This document shows, piece after piece, positions 37,664 to 39,803 of a stretch of 39,803 bases of DNA; within the stretch, counting starts at the first letter, position 1; each line of letters opens with the position of its first letter. The translations under genes and the position numbers were made by a program. This stretch comes from a bacterium (GTDB taxonomy: Bacteria; Bacillota; Clostridia; Oscillospirales; Acutalibacteraceae): assembly GCA_020624805.1 (NCBI GenBank), contig JAHKVW010000057.1:1-39803 (forward strand), given 5' to 3'. Under the pieces are notes generated by a model. The model made no database searches. It saw nothing but the letters and a program-made list of their open reading frames with translations, and was not told where the DNA came from.

Positions 37664-38641
37664 ATGCAGATAGGAAATGTGAAGCTCAGCGGTTATGCTG
37701 CTCTCGCGCCGATGGCGGGTGTGGCGGACAGAGCCTTTCGTGAGCTGTGTATGACATTCGGCGCGGGCTATTGCGTCAGCGAGATGGTCAGCTCCAAGGG
37801 TATCGCCTACCACTCCAAAAAGAGCGCTGAGCTGATGGAGATCGCCGACAGCGAACGCCCCTGCGCGGTGCAGATCTTCGGCACCGAGCCGGAGACGATG
37901 GCGGACGCGGCGCGGTTCGCGATGCAATACCGTCCCGAGGTCATCGATATCAACATGGGATGCCCCGCCCCCAAGATCGCGGGCAGCGGTTCGGGCGCCG
38001 CTTTGATGCGCGACCCTGAGCTATGCGGCAGGATCGTACAGGCGGTCAGCCGCGCGGTCGAGATCCCGGTCACGGTCAAGATCCGTTCGGGCTTTGACAG
38101 CGCGCACATCAACGCGGTCGAGGTCGCGAAAATCGTCGAAAAAAACGGCGCGCAGGCGGTGACCGTCCACGGCAGGACAAAGGATCAGTTCTATGCTCCG
38201 CCTGTGGATTATGACGTTATCCGCGAGGTCAAGCAGGCGTTGTCCATCCCCGTGATCGGCAACGGCGACGTTTGTGACGCGAAGTCGGCGCAGTATGTGC
38301 TGGAGTACACCGGCTGTGATTATCTGATGATCGGTCGCGGTGCGCTGGGCAATCCGTGGGTGTTTCGCGAGATCAACGAATATTTCGATAAAGGAATTAT
38401 TATCCCGCCGCCGACTCTCGAGGAAAAATGCGATGTTCTGCTGCGACACATCAGTGCCGTGGTGGAATACAAGGGTGAGCGCGTCGGCATGAGAGAGGCG
38501 CGTAAGCACACGGCGTATTACCTCAAAGGCTTCAAGAATGCCGCGAAGCTGAGGAACCTCGCGTTCTCGATGGAAACGAAAGAGGATCTGAACAACCTGA
38601 TCGCAGAGATCAAAAACAGCAATCGTCACCGATTGCGTTGA
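37664..38641 (+). CDS. dus: tRNA-dihydrouridine synthase
   Basis: Dus enzymes reduce uridines in tRNA D-loops using FMN. The 325-aa product shows LAPMAGVADRAFRELC (FMN site), VQIFGTEPETMADAA, IDINMGCPAPKIAGSGSGAAL with the active-site Cys, VTVKIRSGF, VTVHGRTKDQFYAPP, IPVIGNGDV and YLMIGRGALGNPW, followed by a helical C-terminal domain. It corresponds to the DusB-like group common in Firmicutes. The start at 37664 is chosen by the family N-terminus (MQIGNVKLSGYAALAPMAG); no strong ribosome site is visible, so it probably depends on translation of the upstream gene that ends 5 bp before. Confidence 0.92.
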   Translation: MQIGNVKLSGYAALAPMAGVADRAFRELCMTFGAGYCVSEMVSSKGIAYHSKKSAELMEIADSERPCAVQIFGTEPETMADAARFAMQYRPEVIDINMGCPAPKIAGSGSGAALMRDPELCGRIVQAVSRAVEIPVTVKIRSGFDSAHINAVEVAKIVEKNGAQAVTVHGRTKDQFYAPPVDYDVIREVKQALSIPVIGNGDVCDAKSAQYVLEYTGCDYLMIGRGALGNPWVFREINEYFDKGIIIPPPTLEEKCDVLLRHISAVVEYKGERVGMREARKHTAYYLKGFKNAAKLRNLAFSMETKEDLNNLIAEIKNSNRHRLR

Positions 38642-38697
38642 TATAAATGGCAATAAATGGAAGAACCCGTATATGAAAAACTATCTGGAGGTACAAA

Positions 38698-39803
38698 ATG
38701 TACAAGGACTTAATGGATTCTAACGGTTTTATCAAAAAGTATGATGAAGAGATCGCCGATGCGATGGACAAAGAGCTTGCCCGTCAGCGCCGGAACCTCG
38801 AGCTGATCGCCAGTGAGAACATCGTTTCTCCCGCTGTCATGGCGGCGATGGGCTCCGTACTCACCAACAAGTATGCCGAGGGTTATCCCTCCAAGCGCTA
38901 CTACGGCGGCTGCTACGCGGTCGATATCGCCGAGGATATCGCGCGTGACCGTGCCTGCAAGCTGTTCGGCGCGGAGCATGCCAATGTGCAGCCCCATTCC
39001 GGTTCTCAGGCGAACCAGACCGTCTATTTCGCAATGCTCGAGCCGGGCGATACCGTCATGGGTATGAGCCTTTCTGAGGGCGGTCATCTGACCCACGGTT
39101 CACCCGTCAACCTCAGCGGCAAGTACTTCAACTTTGTCAGCTACGGTGTTGATCCCGTGACCCACCGCATCGATTATGATAAGGTACTCGAGATCGCCAA
39201 GGAATGTAAGCCGAAGATGATCGTCTGCGGCGCTTCCGCTTATCCCCGCGCGATCGATTTCAAGAAGTTCCGCGAGATCTGTGACGAGGTCGGCGCGCTG
39301 CTGATGGTCGATATGGCACACATCGCGGGTCTGGTAGCAGGCGGTCAGCATGAGAACCCCGTACCGTACTCCGATTTTGTCACCACCACGACCCATAAGA
39401 CCCTGCGCGGTCCCCGCGGCGGTATGATCCTGTGCAAGGAAGAGTACGCCAAGGCGATCGATAAGGCGCTGTTCCCCGGTATGCAGGGCGGCCCTCTGAT
39501 GCACATCATCGCGGCAAAGGCAGTTTGCTTCAAGGAAGCGATGCAGCCCGAGTTCAAGGAATATGCCGAGCAGATCGTCAAGAACTGCAAGGCGCTGGCT
39601 GACGGTCTTGTCAAGCGCGGTCACAAGCTCGTGTCCGGCGGCACCGACAACCATGTCATGCTGATGGATCTGCGTGAGGACGGCGTGACCGGCAAGGAGC
39701 TGGAGCACAACCTAGACGAGGTACACATCACCGTCAACAAGAACACCATCCCCGGCGAGCCGCTCTCTCCGTTCGTCACCTCCGGTATCCGTATCGGTAC
39801 CGC
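38698..39803 (+). CDS. glyA: Serine hydroxymethyltransferase (3' end outside window)
   Basis: GlyA interconverts serine and glycine with tetrahydrofolate, supplying one-carbon units. The visible 368 residues contain [72 protein letters not shown] and the PLP-lysine segment [14 protein letters not shown]. The reading frame is open at the window edge. CTGGAGG precedes the ATG at good spacing. The 56-bp gap after dus has no terminator, so both may share a transcript. Confidence 0.96.
   Translation, partial: MYKDLMDSNGFIKKYDEEIADAMDKELARQRRNLELIASENIVSPAVMAAMGSVLTNKYAEGYPSKRYYGGCYAVDIAEDIARDRACKLFGAEHANVQPHSGSQANQTVYFAMLEPGDTVMGMSLSEGGHLTHGSPVNLSGKYFNFVSYGVDPVTHRIDYDKVLEIAKECKPKMIVCGASAYPRAIDFKKFREICDEVGALLMVDMAHIAGLVAGGQHENPVPYSDFVTTTTHKTLRGPRGGMILCKEEYAKAIDKALFPGMQGGPLMHIIAAKAVCFKEAMQPEFKEYAEQIVKNCKALADGLVKRGHKLVSGGTDNHVMLMDLREDGVTGKELEHNLDEVHITVNKNTIPGEPLSPFVTSGIRIGT

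Overview
The window looks like chromosome from a spore-forming, Gram-positive anaerobe of the Oscillospiraceae/Ruminococcus type. The evidence is gpr and spoIIP (endospore formation), three secreted proteins ending in type I dockerins (cellulosome-style assembly), class C-like sortases, clostridial ECF sigma/anti-sigma pairing, and the short interspersed palindromic repeats common in gut Clostridia. Most of the window has fairly GC-rich coding DNA. The 4.0-6.2 kb cassette and the 1.3-3.2 kb stretch are visibly richer in A/T and look acquired.

Region 1 (1-7.1 kb) is a decayed mobile-element end. It holds the C-terminus of a class C sortase and a second sortase, a 34-aa DUF3789 membrane peptide, a nucleotidyltransferase on the minus strand, two small element-type proteins, and a large serine recombinase broken off after its catalytic domain. 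Next comes an A/T-rich two-gene cassette (YwgA-like protein plus SAMHD1-like HD dNTP hydrolase) with its own consensus promoter and terminator. A second, internally deleted recombinase follows. The two recombinase N-termini form a diverged direct repeat around the cassette, and each is preceded by a similar two-tier hairpin.

Region 2 (7.1-11.9 kb) carries an HdeD-like membrane protein behind a perfect sigma-A promoter, an ECF sigma/anti-sigma pair, a repeat-packed 400-bp intergenic stretch, and two tandem secreted dockerin proteins that share an undescribed domain.

Region 3 (11.9-21.3 kb) is one long aromatic amino acid operon: pheA (chorismate mutase-prephenate dehydratase), aroB, aroC, an aroE-aroK fusion, aroQ, aroA, tyrA and a DAHP synthase. 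This covers every step from PEP plus erythrose-4-phosphate to phenylpyruvate and 4-hydroxyphenylpyruvate. It is preceded by a promoter and a 31-codon ORF with 6 Phe and 4 Tyr codons, which looks like a translation-coupled attenuator leader. The operon is heavily colonised by short palindromic repeats, and two copies lie in frame inside aroC and aroA. Two tandem terminators close it.

Region 4 (21.3-29.3 kb) has a phage-like baseplate/tail protein and CHAP lysin pair, a tiny secreted protein with an SPKTG sortase signal, and two complete polar amino acid ABC transporter operons in tandem. Each has a hairpin between the binding protein and the permease.

Region 5 (29.3-39.8 kb) has an XRE-family membrane regulator, DegV, a hemolysin III-type membrane protein, a secreted CHAP protein, a minus-strand papain-like protease with a dockerin, gpr, spoIIP, a Gln-rich secreted protein, dus and the start of glyA. 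No rRNA, tRNA or CRISPR array was seen.
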